Assembly (NCBI RefSeq): GCF_900103225.1 | Contig: NZ_FNJH01000001.1 | Location: 1,331,533-1,395,532 of the forward strand | Direction of reading: 5' to 3' | Length of the DNA stretch: 64,000 nt | Source of the DNA: Pseudomonas congelans | GTDB lineage: Bacteria > Pseudomonadota > Gammaproteobacteria > Pseudomonadales > Pseudomonadaceae | Shown here: piece by piece, positions 27,544 to 38,831 of the stretch | How positions within the stretch are numbered: the first letter of the stretch is position 1 | How the letters are laid out: each line of letters opens with the position of its first letter | Position numbers and translations under genes: made by a program | The notes under the pieces: model-generated | The model's input: the letters and a program-made list of their open reading frames with translations, nothing else | Told to the model about the DNA's origin: nothing | The model's database searches: none

Positions 27544-28866
27544 TCAGGCAACCACAGCCTCGCCGCATGGCAGATGCAGATGAACCCGGGTCCCCTGACC
27601 TTCAGTGCTGTCTATCTGCACGTGCCCGCCAGTCTGTCGGGTAAAGCCGTAGACCATCGACAAACCCAGTCCGGTTCCCTGGCCTACCGGTTTGGTGGTG
27701 AAGAACGGATCGAACACCTGGTCGATAACATCCTGAGCAATGCCACAGCCGTTATCTTCGACACTGAGTTGTACGTAGTCGCCAGGCAGCAGCCCCTCTT
27801 TTTGCATCACCAGCGTTAACGAGCGACTGCGCACGCACAGCCTCCCCCCAACAGGTACAGCATCGCGAGCATTGATAACCAGATTCAACAAGGCATTTTC
27901 CAACTGGTGCTCATCGGTGCGCACCGCGCTCAGCCCCTCCTCCAGCTCGAACTCCAGATGCGCATGAACACCGACCGTACCTCGCAACAGCTCCTCCATC
28001 GAACGGACCATGCAATTGACATCCACCACGGTGACGTTGAGCGACTGCCGGCGAGCAAATGTCAGCAGCCTGCGGGTCAGCGCAGCAGCACGGTTTGCCG
28101 AGCTCGCCGCAGCATCCAGATAGCGATCGACTTCACTGATCCGCCCGGCCGCCACACGTAGCCTGATCATGTCCAGTGCGCCGATCACGCCGGAAAGTAC
28201 GTTGTTGAAGTCATGGGCGATGCCGCCGGTCAACTGACCGATCGCATCCATCTTTTGCGCATGGCGCAAGACTTCCTCAGCCATCGCCCGCTCGGCGATT
28301 TCGGCCTGCAATAACTTATTGGTGGTTTCCAGCTCGCGCGTGCGCTCGGCGACGCGTAACTCAAGACTCTCGTTGAGTTCGCGCAATGCCTCTTCTGCAT
28401 TGACCTGAGCGGTGATATCGGTGTGAGTACCCAGCCAGTGGGTGATGTGGCCCCGAGCGTCGCGCAGGGGCAGCGCGCGCGACAGGAACCAGTTGAAAGC
28501 GCCGCCCTTGCCGCGTATCGGGAATGTATCTTCCCAGATCGAGCCGGTGGAAAAGCAGTATTGCAAACGCGCCATAACGCGCTCGCGATGCTCGGGGTGC
28601 AGAACCGAGCGCCAACCCAGCGCAGTCATGGCCTCGAGCGAGGCACCGGTGTACGCATACCAACGCTCGTTGTACCAGTGGACCTGCCCTCGGGGGCTGG
28701 CAGTCCAGGCCAGTTGACTCATGTTGTCAGCCAATGTCCTGAACTGACGCTCGCTTTCACGCAAGGCATCGATGTACAGCGCGACTTCGCGATCCTGCTC
28801 AGACGAATGCAATGGCATTCTGGCCGGTGGTTTTTCTCTATTCACGTCGGGATCCATCCTCTTCAA
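27544..28866 (-). CDS. PAS-domain sensor histidine kinase
   Basis: The 440-residue kinase has no membrane segment. It has a PAS/PAC domain (about residues 37-160, 'QVHWYNERWYAYTGASLEAM' to 'HWLGTHTDITAQVNAEEALR'), a coiled-coil linker, and the phospho-acceptor His in 'GQLTGGIAHDFNNVLSGVIG'. The ATPase boxes follow ('LLNLVINARDAV', 'VEDNGCGIAQD', 'GQGTGLGLSMVYGF'). It is of the HisKA type that often carries a C-terminal receiver domain, but none is present, and no response regulator is adjacent. It is cytoplasmic; signal and partner are unknown. Confidence 0.93.
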   Translation of the reverse strand: MKRMDPDVNREKPPARMPLHSSEQDREVALYIDALRESERQFRTLADNMSQLAWTASPRGQVHWYNERWYAYTGASLEAMTALGWRSVLHPEHRERVMARLQYCFSTGSIWEDTFPIRGKGGAFNWFLSRALPLRDARGHITHWLGTHTDITAQVNAEEALRELNESLELRVAERTRELETTNKLLQAEIAERAMAEEVLRHAQKMDAIGQLTGGIAHDFNNVLSGVIGALDMIRLRVAAGRISEVDRYLDAAASSANRAAALTRRLLTFARRQSLNVTVVDVNCMVRSMEELLRGTVGVHAHLEFELEEGLSAVRTDEHQLENALLNLVINARDAVPVGGRLCVRSRSLTLVMQKEGLLPGDYVQLSVEDNGCGIAQDVIDQVFDPFFTTKPVGQGTGLGLSMVYGFTRQTGGHVQIDSTEGQGTRVHLHLPCGEAVVA

Positions 28867-28874
28867 GCCTTTAC

Positions 28875-28899
28875 CCCGGAGCTCTTCCTGAACTCCGGG
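28875..28899. terminator. Weak hairpin after glutathione reductase
   Basis: CCCGGAG at 28875-28881 pairs with CTCCGGG at 28893-28899 in the short gap between gor and the sensor kinase. No good T-run follows in the leftward direction, so it may be an attenuator or a processing stem rather than a full terminator. Confidence 0.4.
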
Positions 28900-28910
28900 C
28901 GCTGCGTGAC

Positions 28911-30269
28911 TTAACGTTTGACAGGCGTACGCATGGTGACGAACTCTTCTGCCGCGGTCGGGTGCACCCCAATAGTATCGTCGAATACCTGCTTGGTCGC
29001 GCCAGCCTTGATGGCAATGGCCAGGCTCTGGACGATTTCGCCAGCATCCGGTCCCACCATGTGGCAGCCCAGCACGCGGTCGGTCTTCGCGTCGACGACC
29101 AGCTTCATCAATGTGCGCTCCTGATCGTCCGTCAGGGTCAGCTTCATCGGCCTGAAACGACTCTCGAAAATCTGCACATCGTGACCGGCCTTGATCGCAT
29201 CTTCTTCGGTCAAACCTACCGTACCGATGTTCGGCAGACTGAAAACCGCAGTCGGGATGTGATTGTAGTCCACCGGGCGATACTGCTCGGGCTTGAACAG
29301 CCGACGCGCGACGGCCATGCCTTCAGCCAGCGCAACCGGGGTCAGTTGCACACCCCCGATGACATCGCCGATGGCCAGGATGGAAGGCTCGCTGCTCTGG
29401 TAATGCTCATCGACCTTGATGTAACCGTGCTCGTCCAGCTTGACGTCGACACTGTCCAGACCGAGGTTGTCGAGCATAGGCCGACGCCCTGTTGCGTAGA
29501 ACACGCAATCGGTCTCGATTGTGCCACCGCCTTTCATGGACAGCAGCAGACTGCCGTCGGCCTGCTTGTCGATGCGCTCGATATCGCTGTTGAAGCGAAT
29601 CGTCATGTGGCGCTTGAGCAGCTCTTCGTGAAGATGGGTACGAACACCGCCATCAAAGCCACGCAAGAACAGCTCGCGACGATAAACCAGCGTGGTATCG
29701 GCACCCAGTCCGTTGAAAATCGATGCGAACTCCACCGCGATGTAGCCGCCACCCACAACGACGACACGCTTGGGCAACGTTTTGAGGTAGAACGCCTCAT
29801 TGGAGGTGATCGCGTGCTCGCGTCCCGGCACATCAGGCACCTGCGGCCAGCCACCGGTGGCGATCAAAATGCGCTCGGCACTGTAGGTCTGACCGTTGAT
29901 TTCGACCTGCTGCGGCCCGACGATCTTCGCGTGGCCCTCGAGCAAGGTAACGCCGCTGTCGACCAGCAATTTGCGATAGATACCGTTGAGGCGGCTGATC
30001 TCACTGTCCTTGTTGGCAATCAGCGTGGACCAGTCAAAACTGGCCTCGCCCAATGACCAGCCAAAGCCTTTGGCATGGTCGAAATCCTCGGAGAAATGCG
30101 CCCCGTACACCAACAGTTTTTTGGGCACGCAGCCCACGTTGACGCAGGTCCCACCCAGATAGCGGCTCTCGGCCACAGCGACCTTTGCGCCGAAACCGGC
30201 AGCAAAACGCGCCGCCCTGACGCCGCCCGAGCCGGCGCCAATTACAAACAGATCAAAATCAAAGGCCAT
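28911..30269 (-). CDS. gor: Glutathione reductase
   Basis: The 452-residue FAD disulfide reductase keeps glutathione reduced using NADPH. It has the FAD site '[20 protein letters not shown]', the redox-active Cys pair in '[18 protein letters not shown]', the NADPH site '[17 protein letters not shown]' and the C-terminal catalytic His in '[17 protein letters not shown]'. GalU is encoded just upstream on the same strand, but a hairpin terminator lies between them. It supports glyoxalase I and peroxide defence encoded nearby. Confidence 0.96.
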   Translation of the reverse strand: MAFDFDLFVIGAGSGGVRAARFAAGFGAKVAVAESRYLGGTCVNVGCVPKKLLVYGAHFSEDFDHAKGFGWSLGEASFDWSTLIANKDSEISRLNGIYRKLLVDSGVTLLEGHAKIVGPQQVEINGQTYSAERILIATGGWPQVPDVPGREHAITSNEAFYLKTLPKRVVVVGGGYIAVEFASIFNGLGADTTLVYRRELFLRGFDGGVRTHLHEELLKRHMTIRFNSDIERIDKQADGSLLLSMKGGGTIETDCVFYATGRRPMLDNLGLDSVDVKLDEHGYIKVDEHYQSSEPSILAIGDVIGGVQLTPVALAEGMAVARRLFKPEQYRPVDYNHIPTAVFSLPNIGTVGLTEEDAIKAGHDVQIFESRFRPMKLTLTDDQERTLMKLVVDAKTDRVLGCHMVGPDAGEIVQSLAIAIKAGATKQVFDDTIGVHPTAAEEFVTMRTPVKR

Positions 30270-30322
30270 CGATATCTCCTTGGCAGAGGCACAGCATAGC
30301 CGCTTGGCGGCCAGTCAGAAAT

Positions 30323-30350
30323 GACAAAGCCACCCGAAGGTGGCTTTGTC
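30323..30350 (-). terminator. Terminator downstream of galU
   Basis: GACAAAGCCACC and GGTGGCTTTGTC form a perfect 12-base stem around CGAA, 22 bases after the galU stop. On the leftward strand ATTTCT follows. It insulates galU from gor. Confidence 0.85.
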
Positions 30351-30371
30351 CCGAGCGTCATCAATCAGAAA

Positions 30372-31211
30372 TCAATGCGCTTTGCCGGTTTTGTAGAAAT
30401 GCTCGAAGCAGAAGTTGGTGGCCTGGATGTAACCTTCCGCACCACCGCAGTCAAAACGCTCGCCCTTGAATTTGTAGGCGAGTACGTTGCCTTCGGCAGC
30501 CTGCTTCATCAAGGCGTCGGTGATCTGAATCTCACCGCCCTTGCCCGGCTCGGTCTGTTCGATTTTCTCGAAAATGTCCGGGGTCAGGATGTAGCGGCCG
30601 ATGATCGCCAGGTTCGACGGCGCATCTTCTGGCTTTGGCTTTTCAACCATGTTGGTCACGCGGAACAGGCCAGGCTTGATCTCTTCACCCGCGATCACGC
30701 CGTACTTGTTGGTTTCCTGCGGATCGACTTCCTGAATGGCGATGATCGAGCAGCCATAATGCTTGTGCAGCTTGACCATCTGCGCCAGCACGCCATCACC
30801 CTCGGGATTGACGCACAAGTCATCCGCCAGAACCACGGCGAAGGCTTCGTTGCCGATCAGCGGGCGACCGCTGAGGATAGCGTGGCCCAGACCCTTCATT
30901 TCGGTCTGACGGGTGTACGAGAAGCTGCACTCGTCGATCAGCTTGCGGATACCGACCAGGTATTTTTCCTTGTCAGTGCCCTTGATCTGGTGCTCAAGCT
31001 CGTAGCTGATGTCGAAATGGTCTTCAAGAGCGCGCTTGCCACGACCGGTCACGATGGAAATTTCGGTCAGGCCTGCAGCGAGGGCTTCCTCAACACCGTA
31101 TTGGATCAGTGGCTTGTTGACCACCGGCAGCATTTCCTTGGGCATGGCCTTGGTCGCTGGCAGGAAGCGAGTACCGTAACCGGCTGCTGGGAACAAGCAT
31201 TTCTTGATCAT
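30372..31211 (-). CDS. galU: UTP-glucose-1-phosphate uridylyltransferase
   Basis: The 279-residue nucleotidyltransferase makes UDP-glucose for surface polysaccharides. It has the nucleotide-binding signature 'LFPAAGYGTRFLPATKAMPK' at the start, the 'VLADDLCV' metal-site strand, and 'GVIAGEEIKPGLFRVTNMVE'. Length and sequence are ordinary for pseudomonad GalU. It links the glucose-phosphate pool to the exopolysaccharide and glucan genes in this region. Confidence 0.97.
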   Translation of the reverse strand: MIKKCLFPAAGYGTRFLPATKAMPKEMLPVVNKPLIQYGVEEALAAGLTEISIVTGRGKRALEDHFDISYELEHQIKGTDKEKYLVGIRKLIDECSFSYTRQTEMKGLGHAILSGRPLIGNEAFAVVLADDLCVNPEGDGVLAQMVKLHKHYGCSIIAIQEVDPQETNKYGVIAGEEIKPGLFRVTNMVEKPKPEDAPSNLAIIGRYILTPDIFEKIEQTEPGKGGEIQITDALMKQAAEGNVLAYKFKGERFDCGGAEGYIQATNFCFEHFYKTGKAH

Positions 31212-31587
31212 AAAAGTCCTTGGTAAGGGCTGTTGGTGTTAACGGCGCAGTCTAATCAGGCGGCGGTCACCTTACAATGCCCCGCCTTTTGGCCGTCTGA
31301 TGCCATGATAGAGGAATACTCGTACAGATAGTTCCGCAGTTTCTGGATATTGCCTGTACGAAAATGCAGCGCAGAACACCCTCAAACCACCATCGGGGCC
31401 AGCAACAGCGGCCCGGAATACCATTTCCAGACGGCTGCAGCAGTGACATGACATTTCGCGAACGGCAAGGCGGCGACAAGTAGGAAGCAGGCAGTTTATG
31501 ATGAAAAACATGGCGGAACGATGGCACTTATTACCAGTCCAACGTTCGCATTTGTTAATTCACTGGCCTTATCTCGAAGCGAAAAAC
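31212..31587. other. Intergenic region galU / small lipoprotein
   Basis: These 376 bases contain no gene I can support. An open frame continues upstream of the lipoprotein from 31498 but has no ribosome-binding site and would precede the signal peptide. The stretch should hold the galU promoter (leftward) and that of the small lipoprotein (rightward). Confidence 0.5.
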
Positions 31588-31869
31588 ATGATCAGAATTT
31601 TGTCCATTATTGCTGTGCTGGGCCTCACCGGCTGCGCAACCGCCTCCAATACCTACCTGAAAAACGGCAAACAGGGCTTGAGCATCGATTGCTCCGGCGA
31701 GGCAATGTCCTGGGCAAGCTGCTACGAAAAAGCGGATGCGTCCTGCGCAGGCACAGGGTATGAAATCGTCGGCACAGATGGCACCCCGCAGCCCGCCGAA
31801 AGCGACAAGACGCTGGGCGTGGACGTTGGCAACTACAAAAGTCGAAGCGTATTGGTGGTCTGCAAATAA
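31588..31869 (+). CDS. Small lipoprotein, unknown function
   Basis: The 93-residue protein has a lipoprotein signal (MIRILSIIAVLGLTGCATAS, lipobox Cys 16). A short domain follows with Cys residues spaced as 'LSIDCSGEAMSWASCYEKA', 'ASCAGTGYEI' and a final 'LVVCK', likely paired in disulfides. The pattern resembles small pseudomonad periplasmic lipoproteins with a conserved SWxxCYxKA core. ATG 31588 is chosen as the signal-peptide start; upstream is only a weak GAAG. Function unknown. Confidence 0.8.
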   Translation: MIRILSIIAVLGLTGCATASNTYLKNGKQGLSIDCSGEAMSWASCYEKADASCAGTGYEIVGTDGTPQPAESDKTLGVDVGNYKSRSVLVVCK

Positions 31870-31880
31870 TCAGGTCTGCC

Positions 31881-31903
31881 GCCCTGTCCATTGCGGACAG
31901 GGC
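31881..31903. terminator. Hairpin between convergent lipoprotein genes
   Basis: GCCCTGTCC and GGACAGGGC form a nine-base stem around ATTGC. No T-run follows on either strand, so it is a stable barrier but not a textbook terminator. It lies between the convergent genes ending at 31869 and 31925. Confidence 0.5.
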
Positions 31904-31924
31904 CAGCTGACCCAGCCTGACCGA

Positions 31925-32275
31925 TCAGCCTGAAATGCATGCTTCGGCAGCGTTCTGAACGTCCCTGAAACGAATGGGCACATTGGAAAGTCGTTCGTAG
32001 ACCTTGATTGTACTGCCGCCCGAGCGGCTCTCGATGTCGACCAGTGCCGCCGGTGACTTGCTGAGTTTCTGCGCAACAATGACCCGCAGACCGTCATGGC
32101 GAGGTTCGATCAAAGGCGGCTTGCGACTGCTGCTGATCTTGCCTGCGAAGCACTCGGCGTATTCCTGAGGATTCTTGCCCGACATCACATTCATGGTGGG
32201 GGGTGTATGCTCAATGTCGTTTACTGTGGCACAGCCAGTCATTGCCAGAGCCAGGACTACTACAGCCAGTTTCAT
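31925..32275 (-). CDS. Small lipoprotein, unknown function
   Basis: The 116-residue protein has a lipoprotein signal (MKLAVVVLALAMTGCATVND, lipobox Cys 15). A compact periplasmic domain follows with 'NPQEYAECFAGKI' and a terminal 'AAEACISG', whose two Cys could bond. ATG 32275 has a strong GGAGG ribosome-binding site. The start favoured by frame length (32380) lacks one. Function unknown; it is convergent with the other lipoprotein. Confidence 0.82.
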   Translation of the reverse strand: MKLAVVVLALAMTGCATVNDIEHTPPTMNVMSGKNPQEYAECFAGKISSSRKPPLIEPRHDGLRVIVAQKLSKSPAALVDIESRSGGSTIKVYERLSNVPIRFRDVQNAAEACISG

Positions 32276-32442
32276 ACAAAGCCTCCAAATAAAGGTCCTA
32301 CGACAAGCCCAGGCGCAATTAAATCCCGGCCGAGGCATTTTTTCCCGGAAACACGGCAAATTAATGCCCACCGACGTCAAATTGCGGGCGTCGCATGCTA
32401 TCGTTTTGATTTTTCAGAAAAACCGCCATTTCGGAGCCCGTC

Positions 32443-32748
32443 ATGAAATTCGTACACCAGCGTGAGCATCTCAACGAGGACGACCTTGTCGTCATCGAAT
32501 GCTCTCAGACCTGCAATATTCGCCTGATGAACGATGCGAATTTTCGCAGCTTCAAAAATGGTGGTCGGCACACCTATCATGGCGGTGCGTTTGACAGGTT
32601 TCCGGCCAAGATCGCCGCGCCAAGCACCGGTTTCTGGAACATCACCATCGATACCGCAGGCCGTAAGGCAGATACCAACGCCGGACGCAAACTGCCTTTC
32701 ACTCACAAGATCAAGATCGTCCGGCGCTCGACCTCTCGCCTGGGATGA
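32443..32748 (+). CDS. DUF1883 domain protein
   Basis: The 101-residue soluble protein matches the DUF1883 pattern as I know it ('MKFVHQREHLNEDDLVVIEC', 'CNIRLMNDANFRSFKNGGRH'). In some proteins this beta-rich domain is fused to TIR or other signalling domains; here it stands alone. The stop overlaps the start region of the next small gene, and alkB follows. Function unknown. Confidence 0.85.
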   Translation: MKFVHQREHLNEDDLVVIECSQTCNIRLMNDANFRSFKNGGRHTYHGGAFDRFPAKIAAPSTGFWNITIDTAGRKADTNAGRKLPFTHKIKIVRRSTSRLG

Positions 32749-32762
32749 TGCAAGGAGTCACC

Positions 32763-32945
32763 GTGAACAATCCAGCCCCGCGCACGACCAAATTTGCTGT
32801 CAGCTACAAGCTCAATGGCGAACGCCGCTTCGAATTCGCCCAATTGCAATCGGCATCCACCAAGGAAGCCGAGGCCGCCTTGAAGAAAATGCACGGCGAG
32901 AGCGACGACCTTATTACCGACGTCAAGGTCAGCAAGGCTCTCTGA
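32763..32945 (+). CDS. Small protein of unknown function
   Basis: The 60-residue protein begins at GTG 32763, five bases after AAGGAG, which decides the start over ATG codons at 32745 and 32748. It reads as a small alpha/beta domain ('TKFAVSYKLNGERRFEFAQL', 'KEAEAALKKMHGESDDLITD') of mixed charge without membrane segments. It lies between the DUF1883 gene and alkB, in the same direction, and probably shares their transcript. I do not recognise a family. Confidence 0.7.
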   Translation: MNNPAPRTTKFAVSYKLNGERRFEFAQLQSASTKEAEAALKKMHGESDDLITDVKVSKAL

Positions 32946-32969
32946 TACTCACCGGAGCTCGATCCGATC

Positions 32970-33656
32970 ATGCAACGCAAAGGTGACACGCCCGCCACGC
33001 TGGACCTGTTCGCAGACCAGACGGCCCAACCTGGAAGCAATGAGCGTATCGGGCCCGGGTCATGGCTGTTCAGAGGATTTGCGCTGACCGCCATGCCGCA
33101 ACTGCTGTCCGCCCTTGAACAGACACTGGGCCTCTCCCCGTTCCGGCACATGCAGACCCCCAGCGGCCTGAGCATGTCTGCAGCGCTGAGCAGTTGCGGG
33201 CAACTGGGCTGGATAACCGACCGGCACGGTTACCGGTATACCGCAACCGACCCGCAAACCGGACAGGCCTGGCCAGCAATGCCGGACGCCTTCATGCAGC
33301 TGGCGCAGGACGCCGCGCTCGCAGCCGGTTATGCCGGGTTCGTGCCTGACGCCTGCCTGATCAATCGCTACATACCGGGCGCCAAGATGTCCCTGCATCA
33401 GGACCGGAACGAGTACGACCATCGCTGGCCAGTGGTATCGGTATCACTGGGCATACCGGCCATCTTTCAGTTCGGCGGCCTGCTGCGCAGCGACAAGACT
33501 CAACGCATCTCCCTGTTTCATGGCGACGTAGTGGTCTGGGGCGGCGATGACAGATTGCGCTTCCACGGCATTCTGCCAATCAAACAGGCAGAACATCCGC
33601 AACTGGGTGAACAACGGATCAACCTGACCTTTCGCAAGGCTGGCCGCGACAGCTGA
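32970..33656 (+). CDS. alkB: Alpha-ketoglutarate-dependent DNA repair dioxygenase AlkB
   Basis: The 228-residue Fe(II)/2-oxoglutarate enzyme removes alkyl groups from DNA bases such as 1-methyladenine and 3-methylcytosine. The iron ligands are visible as HxD in 'PGAKMSLHQDRNEYD' and His in 'DDRLRFHGI', and the 2-oxoglutarate Arg lies in 'QRINLTFRKAG'. Length is typical of E. coli-type AlkB. No ada or alkA gene is adjacent. Confidence 0.95.
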   Translation: MQRKGDTPATLDLFADQTAQPGSNERIGPGSWLFRGFALTAMPQLLSALEQTLGLSPFRHMQTPSGLSMSAALSSCGQLGWITDRHGYRYTATDPQTGQAWPAMPDAFMQLAQDAALAAGYAGFVPDACLINRYIPGAKMSLHQDRNEYDHRWPVVSVSLGIPAIFQFGGLLRSDKTQRISLFHGDVVVWGGDDRLRFHGILPIKQAEHPQLGEQRINLTFRKAGRDS

Positions 33657-35474
33657 TCACGCTTCTTCAAGCACGCCGGAAGTCCGCGCCAGCGCCGGAC
33701 ATACTGCCCGGTGCAGGTTCAGTGCAGTATTGATGATGCCGATGTGACTGAACGCCTGAGGGAAATTGCCCAGCATGCGCCCGCCCTTTGGATCGTACTG
33801 CTCGGCCAGCAGGCCAACATCATTGCACAGACCAACCAACCGCTCGAACAGCCGCGCGGCATCATCAGCCCGGCCCAGCAATACATAGGCATCGGCCAGC
33901 CAGAACGAACAGACCAGAAACGTCCCTTCACGACCGGCAACGCCATCGACACTGCGCTCGTTGTCATAGCGCAGCAGCAGACCATCCTGCATCAGCGTGC
34001 GCTCGATCTGCGCAACGGTACCGATAACACGAGGATCTTCCGGCGCAAGAAAACCGGTCAGCACAATCTGCAGCAGACTGGCATCCACCTCTTTCGAACC
34101 ATAGGTCTGCACGAAGCTGCCAAGCTCGGCATCGAACCCGTGGCGACAGACATCGGCATGGATTTCGTCTGCCACTTTCCGGTAATGCTTTGCCAGCTCA
34201 CGATCCTCATCGTTCTCGGCAGCCTGGGCGATCTGCGTGGCATTACGGTCAAAGGCCACCCAGGCCATGACTTTCGAATGTGTAAAGTGGCGCGGCTCGG
34301 AACGTATCTCCCAGATGCCCGCATCCGGCAGGTGCCAGATTTTCTCAAGATAAGGCATGACCACCTTGGAAATCGCCACGCTGCGAGGATGCTGCGCCAT
34401 ACCGCCTCGCAGCGCCTGGATCATCGCATCGGCGACTTCACCGTAGACGTCCAGCTGGACCTGCGTCGCCGCACCATTGCCGACACGCACCGGCAGCGAG
34501 TTCTCATAGCCACCCAGCCAGGGCAGCTCGTATTCCTGCAAACGACGCTCGCCACCTACGCCGTACATGATCTGGATCTGCTCAGGATTACCGGCAACCG
34601 AGCGCAACAGCCAGTCCCGCCAGGCCTGGGCCTCCTCGAAATAGCCCAGGTTCATGAAGGCCAGCAGGGTCATGGTGGCGTCGCGCAGCCAGCAATAGCG
34701 GTAATCCCAGTTGCGTTCGCCACCCAACTGCTCGGGCAATGAGGTGGTCACTGCGGCAACGATGCCGCCGGTGGGCGCATAGGTCATGGCTTTCAGCGTA
34801 ATCAGCGAGCGCTTTACCTGCGCCGTCCACGGTCCGACGTCAGGGCAGCGATCAGAGAACTCGCGCCAATAGGCAGCGGTGGTCTCCAGTGCCTGGTCGG
34901 CTTCGATCTGATCGAGCACGGGTGCAAAGGACGCCTGATAGGCCAGCGTGAAGACCTTGCGCTGGCCTTCATCGACGTGAAAACGGCTGGCGGTGTGATG
35001 ATCCTGCGGATGCAGGGCCACAGGGCTGCGCAGCACCAGCATTTCGGGTCCAGCCACTGCCGTCAGTGTATGAGCATCCTTCCGCTCGACCCAGGGCACG
35101 CTGCTGCCGTAATCGAAACGGATGGCGAGATCCACAGCGAACTCGACCCGGCCGGACAGCCCGACCACCATGCGCACCACGTGGCCGGAGGTGTTCATGG
35201 GCATGAAATCGATCAGCATGGCGCGACCGTCACCGGTTTCGAAAACGGTTTCGAGAATCAGGGTGCCATCGCGATAACGCCGCTCGACGGCAATGACCTC
35301 GGCAGTCGGCGCGATCTTCCAGCGGCCATGCTCTTCACTGCCCAGCAGCGCGGCGAAGCAGGCCGTCGAGTCGAAGCGGGGGAAACACAACCAGTCCAGC
35401 GAACCATCACGGGCGACCAGCGCCGCCGTCTCGCAGTTGCCCAGCAATGCGTAGTCTTCGATCAGTGCAGCCAT
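33657..35474 (-). CDS. Glycoside hydrolase family 15 protein (glucoamylase/trehalase-like)
   Basis: The 605-residue cytoplasmic protein has an N-terminal beta-domain ('MAALIEDYALLGNCETAALV', 'DWLCFPRFDSTACFAALLG') and the (alpha/alpha)6 GH15 barrel ('NWDYRYCWLRDATMTLLAFM'). Probable catalytic Glu residues lie in 'AGIWEIRSEPRHFTHSK' and 'LLAEQYDPKGGRML'. The family hydrolyses alpha-glucans, and some bacterial members are trehalases. It is the last gene of the gnd-zwf operon and faces the trehalose/glycogen operon, so glucan or trehalose cleavage feeding glucose-6-phosphate metabolism is plausible. Confidence 0.92.
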   Translation of the reverse strand: MAALIEDYALLGNCETAALVARDGSLDWLCFPRFDSTACFAALLGSEEHGRWKIAPTAEVIAVERRYRDGTLILETVFETGDGRAMLIDFMPMNTSGHVVRMVVGLSGRVEFAVDLAIRFDYGSSVPWVERKDAHTLTAVAGPEMLVLRSPVALHPQDHHTASRFHVDEGQRKVFTLAYQASFAPVLDQIEADQALETTAAYWREFSDRCPDVGPWTAQVKRSLITLKAMTYAPTGGIVAAVTTSLPEQLGGERNWDYRYCWLRDATMTLLAFMNLGYFEEAQAWRDWLLRSVAGNPEQIQIMYGVGGERRLQEYELPWLGGYENSLPVRVGNGAATQVQLDVYGEVADAMIQALRGGMAQHPRSVAISKVVMPYLEKIWHLPDAGIWEIRSEPRHFTHSKVMAWVAFDRNATQIAQAAENDEDRELAKHYRKVADEIHADVCRHGFDAELGSFVQTYGSKEVDASLLQIVLTGFLAPEDPRVIGTVAQIERTLMQDGLLLRYDNERSVDGVAGREGTFLVCSFWLADAYVLLGRADDAARLFERLVGLCNDVGLLAEQYDPKGGRMLGNFPQAFSHIGIINTALNLHRAVCPALARTSGVLEEA

Positions 35475-35522
35475 TCAGAAAATGCCCGTCGTGATGATTC
35501 GTTAACGTGGGTATACAGCTGA

Positions 35523-36324
35523 TCAGGCGCTCAGAATGTAACGCTCGATGGCGTTGGCCACTCCGTCCTGCTCATTACTATCAGTAACATGATCAGCCTG
35601 TCCCTTGACTGTCTGCTCGCCCTGCCCCATGGCAATCGACAAGCCTGCCTTGTGGAACATCGCCACGTCGTTACCGCCGTCGCCGATGGCCGCCGTACGC
35701 GACAGGTCAACACCCAGATAGTCCGCCAGCGCGACCAGAGCAGAACCCTTGTTGGCCTCCAGCGCAGTAACATCCAGGTAGTATTTTTGCGAACGGGCCG
35801 CCAGCGCAAGCCCTTCGATCTGCGGGTTGAGCTTCGCCTCAAGCGTTTTGAGCAACTCGAAATCGGCGCTGGCCGCGACGATCTTGTCGACGCGATCCAG
35901 ATACGGCTCGAAACTCTCGACCTGAACATAGCCATAGCCCAGTGCATCGAGCTCATGATCGACATAATCGGCGTCGGGATCGAGCAGCAGCCATTGATCA
36001 TCGGCAAAGACCCAGATGGCAACGTCCTGCCCGGCAAACAACTCCAGACAGATGCGGACCGCGCGCGGATCAATGCGATGAGCCACAAGCAGGCTGCCAT
36101 CGGGATGAGTGATGGTGCCGCCATTGAATGCCACGGTGGGCAGGTCCACATCCAGCGCTTCAATCACCTGGCGCATGGCCCTAGGCGGCCGACTGCTGGC
36201 CAGCGTGAAGTGAACGCCGGCATTACGCAGGCGCTTGATGGCGTCGATATTGGCTTGGCTCAGGCTGTGATCACGGCGCAGTAACGTGCCGTCGATGTCG
36301 GACAACAGGAACTGTACAGGCAGT

Positions 36325-36332
<8 letters not shown>
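35523..36332 (-). CDS. Cof-type HAD-IIB family phosphatase
   Basis: The 269-residue hydrolase has motif I 'LLSDIDGTLLRRDHSL', motif II Ser in 'FTLASSRPPRAM', and motif IV 'AAIGDGGNDVAMFHKAG', with a C2-type cap between. Such proteins dephosphorylate sugar phosphates or flavin nucleotides; the substrate here is unknown. Its start overlaps the end of zwf by 8 bases, so it is translated with the pentose phosphate enzymes and a sugar-phosphate substrate is likely. Confidence 0.93.
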
Positions 36333-37856
<1,524 letters not shown>

Positions 37857-37857
<1 letters not shown>

Positions 37858-38831
37858 TACTTGGGTTCCTTATGGCCACCAAATCCAAAGCGCATGGCGG
37901 ACAGCATCTTGTCTGCGTACGAGCTTGTCTGGCGGGAACGGAAACGCGCAAACAGAGCACTGGACAGCACAGGGACCGGAACCGCCTGCTCGATGGCCGC
38001 CTCGATGGTCCAGCGACCTTCGCCGCTGTCGGCAACCGAACCGGAGAATGCTTCCAGGTGCGGGTCGGTGGCCAGCGCATCGGCGGTCAGGTCCAGCAGC
38101 CAGGACGACACCACGCTGCCACGACGCCAGACTTCGGCAATGTCGGCGGTGTTCAGGTCGAAACGCTGCTCGGGCGGCAGGTGTTCGGAGTTTTTCTGCT
38201 TGAGAAGATCGAAGCCTTCAGCGAAGGCCTGCATCATTCCGTACTCGATGCCGTTGTGGATCATCTTCACGAAATGCCCGGAACCCGCAGGGCCTGAGTG
38301 GATATAACCGCGCTCGGCACGATCATCGGTCGAGGTGCGGTCACGAGTGCGCTCGATCGAGCCAAGGCCCGGCGCCAGCGTAGCGAAAAGTGGATCAAGG
38401 CGTTCGACAATGGCCGACTCGCCGCCGATCATCATGCAGTAGCCGCGCTCCAGCCCCCAGACGCCACCTGATGTGCCGACATCGACGTAATGCAGACCCT
38501 TCTCAATCAGTTCCTGAGCGCGTCGGATATCGTCCTTGTAGAAGGTATTACCGCCGTCGATGATCACGTCATCGGCATCAAGCAACTCGCTGAGGGTCTG
38601 AATGGTGTCTTCGGTTGGTGCGCCTGCCGGGAGCATTACCCAGACGGCACGGGGCTTGGCGAGCGCACCGACCAGTTCCTTCAGATCTGCGACCGCAGTC
38701 GAACCGTCATTGGCCAGGGCGTTGCGCGATGCTTCATCACGGTCGTACACCACAGTCGTGTGACCATTCAGCATCAGACGGCGTGCGATATTGCCGCCCA
38801 TGCGGCCCAGTCCAATAATCCCAAGTTGCAT
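37857..38831 (-). CDS. gnd: 6-phosphogluconate dehydrogenase, decarboxylating (short form)
   Basis: The 324-residue enzyme oxidatively decarboxylates 6-phosphogluconate to ribulose-5-phosphate. It has the NAD(P) site '[20 protein letters not shown]', '[12 protein letters not shown]', and '[20 protein letters not shown]' at the active site. Its length marks the short, often NAD-preferring GndA/YqeC class rather than the 470-residue form. ATG 38831 is chosen by the Rossmann start; the frame runs on to 39005 without signal. It leads the gnd-zwf-HAD-GH15 operon. Confidence 0.95.

Noticed and set aside
28812..30056. 414-codon open frame antisense to gor
   Set aside because: Composition and position are those of a shadow of glutathione reductase.
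31498..31587. Longer N-terminus for the small lipoprotein
   Set aside because: The added 30 residues would hide the lipobox signal and have no ribosome-binding site.
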